From the NCBI GenBank assembly GCA_031553435.1, contig JAVBLQ010000082.1, positions 1-23,001 of the forward strand: DNA of 23,001 bases, given 5' to 3'. This DNA is from JAVBLQ01 sp031553435. GTDB taxonomy: Bacteria > Bacteroidota > Bacteroidia > Bacteroidales > Azobacteroidaceae. The notes under the pieces were generated by a model. It had not been told where the DNA came from and did no database searches. It worked only from the letters and a program-made list of their open reading frames with translations. Of this stretch, positions 22,321 through 23,001 are shown one piece after another. The translations under genes were made by a program, and so were the position numbers. Each line of letters starts with the position of its first letter. Position 1 is the stretch's first letter.

Positions 22321-23001
22321 ATGAAATCAACAAGTATTAAACTCAAGTTCCGCCCTTCCACCCTTCCCGGCTGCGAAGGTTCGCTTTTCTTCCAGTTCAT
22401 CCACAACAGTGAAGTCAAAGTATTAACTACGCAGTACAAGCTCTTTTCCCATGAATGGAATCCCGTTTTGGAAAAGGTCAAACTCGGTTTCTCGTCTCCC
22501 TTGCGCGAGCCCTATTTGCAAAAGCTTTCTACCGATTTATCCCATGAGCGTGAGATGCTTGAAAGCCATATCCGCCGGTTGGAAAAACTTCATAGTTTTA
22601 GTTTAAAGGAATTTGTCAATCTTTATCGCAAAAACAACAGTTGTTGCCTGCTTTCCATTTTCGTTGATGAACTCAAACCTGTTTTGTTGGCTCAGGGCAA
22701 AGAGCGTGCTGTTGATATTTATCAAAGTCTGGTCAATAAATTCTTGCGATTCAATAATAATGAAGATTTTCCGCTTGAAAAATTAGACAGTAAGGTTGTT
22801 AAGGACTTTGAAATCTATATGCTCTCCAAAGGCAATGTTCCCAACACATCCTCCTTTTACATGCGCTGCCTGCGTGCCATCCATAAAAAAGCTGTTGAAA
22901 AGAGATTAATCCAATCTCCCGGTGAAAATATTTTCGCCCATGTTTACACAGGAATTGCTAAAACAAAAAAGCGTGCGGTGAAAAAAGAAGTGATTGAGGA
23001 A
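22321..23001 (+). CDS. Tyrosine recombinase / site-specific integrase, N-terminal part (truncated by window edge)
   Basis: An open frame from ATG 22321 runs 227 codons to the right edge without a stop. The N-terminal region (1-90; STSIKLKFRPSTLPGCEGSL, then EWNPVLEKVKLGF) resembles the arm-binding domain of Bacteroidota integrases. About 105-205 is a SAM-like core-binding helix bundle (LLSIFVDELKPVLLAQGKER, then YMRCLRAIHKKAVEKRLI). The catalytic R-H-R-Y domain is beyond the edge, so activity cannot be judged. Codons use more C and G (CTC, CCC, TCC, GCC) than neighbouring genes, a hint of acquisition. By family it would cut and join DNA at short inverted sites, either mobilising an element or inverting promoters. 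Its immediate upstream region is rich in inverted repeats. Confidence 0.85.
   Translation, partial: MKSTSIKLKFRPSTLPGCEGSLFFQFIHNSEVKVLTTQYKLFSHEWNPVLEKVKLGFSSPLREPYLQKLSTDLSHEREMLESHIRRLEKLHSFSLKEFVNLYRKNNSCCLLSIFVDELKPVLLAQGKERAVDIYQSLVNKFLRFNNNEDFPLEKLDSKVVKDFEIYMLSKGNVPNTSSFYMRCLRAIHKKAVEKRLIQSPGENIFAHVYTGIAKTKKRAVKKEVIEE

Noticed and set aside
22191..22481. A 96-codon - strand open frame over the repeat cluster and the start of the recombinase
   Set aside because: It is antisense to a well-supported recombinase frame and half of it is repeat DNA; the protein is low in recognisable pattern.

Overview
The window looks like a chromosomal segment of an AT-rich member of the Bacteroidales (phylum Bacteroidota). 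I place it there because of the gene content (a DUF4296 lipoprotein, a DUF3109 protein, a Bacteroidota-type LptD, a zinc-less TraR/DksA protein, a TGS-domain nucleoside kinase). The promoters also fit, matching the Bacteroidota pattern TTTG-N19/20-TAnnTTTG, and clear Shine-Dalgarno sequences are generally absent. I cannot name a genus.

Layout, left to right. (1) 1-584: the end of a probable HPr-kinase-related gene overlapping a small S24/S26-type serine peptidase, the tail of a cassette that continues off the left edge. (2) 771-2869: an overlapping + strand operon of a TraR/DksA-like protein, lspA, a DUF4296 lipoprotein and a small unknown protein. It meets, tail over tail, a TrmH/SpoU RNA methyltransferase on the - strand. 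(3) 3821-6724: a tight - strand operon of a ROK sugar kinase homologue, an MFS permease and a SIS-domain phosphosugar protein, probably a small sugar-use cassette. It has its own promoter, and a strong 16-bp-arm terminator follows it. (4) 6939-9358: a small lipocalin-like lipoprotein, tRNA-Arg(CCG) on the - strand with a shared bidirectional terminator, then asnA and ung. (5) 9371-12814 (-): lptD and a DUF3109 protein. (6) 12856-14543 (+): a YgjP-type metallopeptidase and hemW, divergent from DUF3109 across only 41 bp. (7) 14610-16592 (-): two FKBP prolyl isomerases (one cytoplasmic, one lipoprotein) and an Lrp/AsnC regulator. (8) 16777-19413 (+): a nucleoside kinase followed with zero spacing by a degenerate, truncated histidine-kinase-like membrane protein. 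(9) 19583-22002 (-): ATP-type PEP carboxykinase and an exported glutathione peroxidase homologue. (10) 22172-23001: a structured repeat cluster directly upstream of a tyrosine recombinase that runs off the right edge.

Most of the window is core metabolism and envelope maintenance: lipoprotein processing, LPS export, periplasmic folding, peroxide defence, asparagine synthesis, uracil repair and PEP/oxaloacetate interconversion. The accessory or less understood parts are the two edges, the ROK/MFS/SIS operon, and the pseudokinase-like sensor after the nucleoside kinase. Three dispersed GTGAAAGG / GAGCGAAGCGA-type repeats and several other short repeats sit in intergenic gaps. In two places they run into coding sequence, forming the C-terminal tail of the YgjP-like protein and the last codons of hemW.
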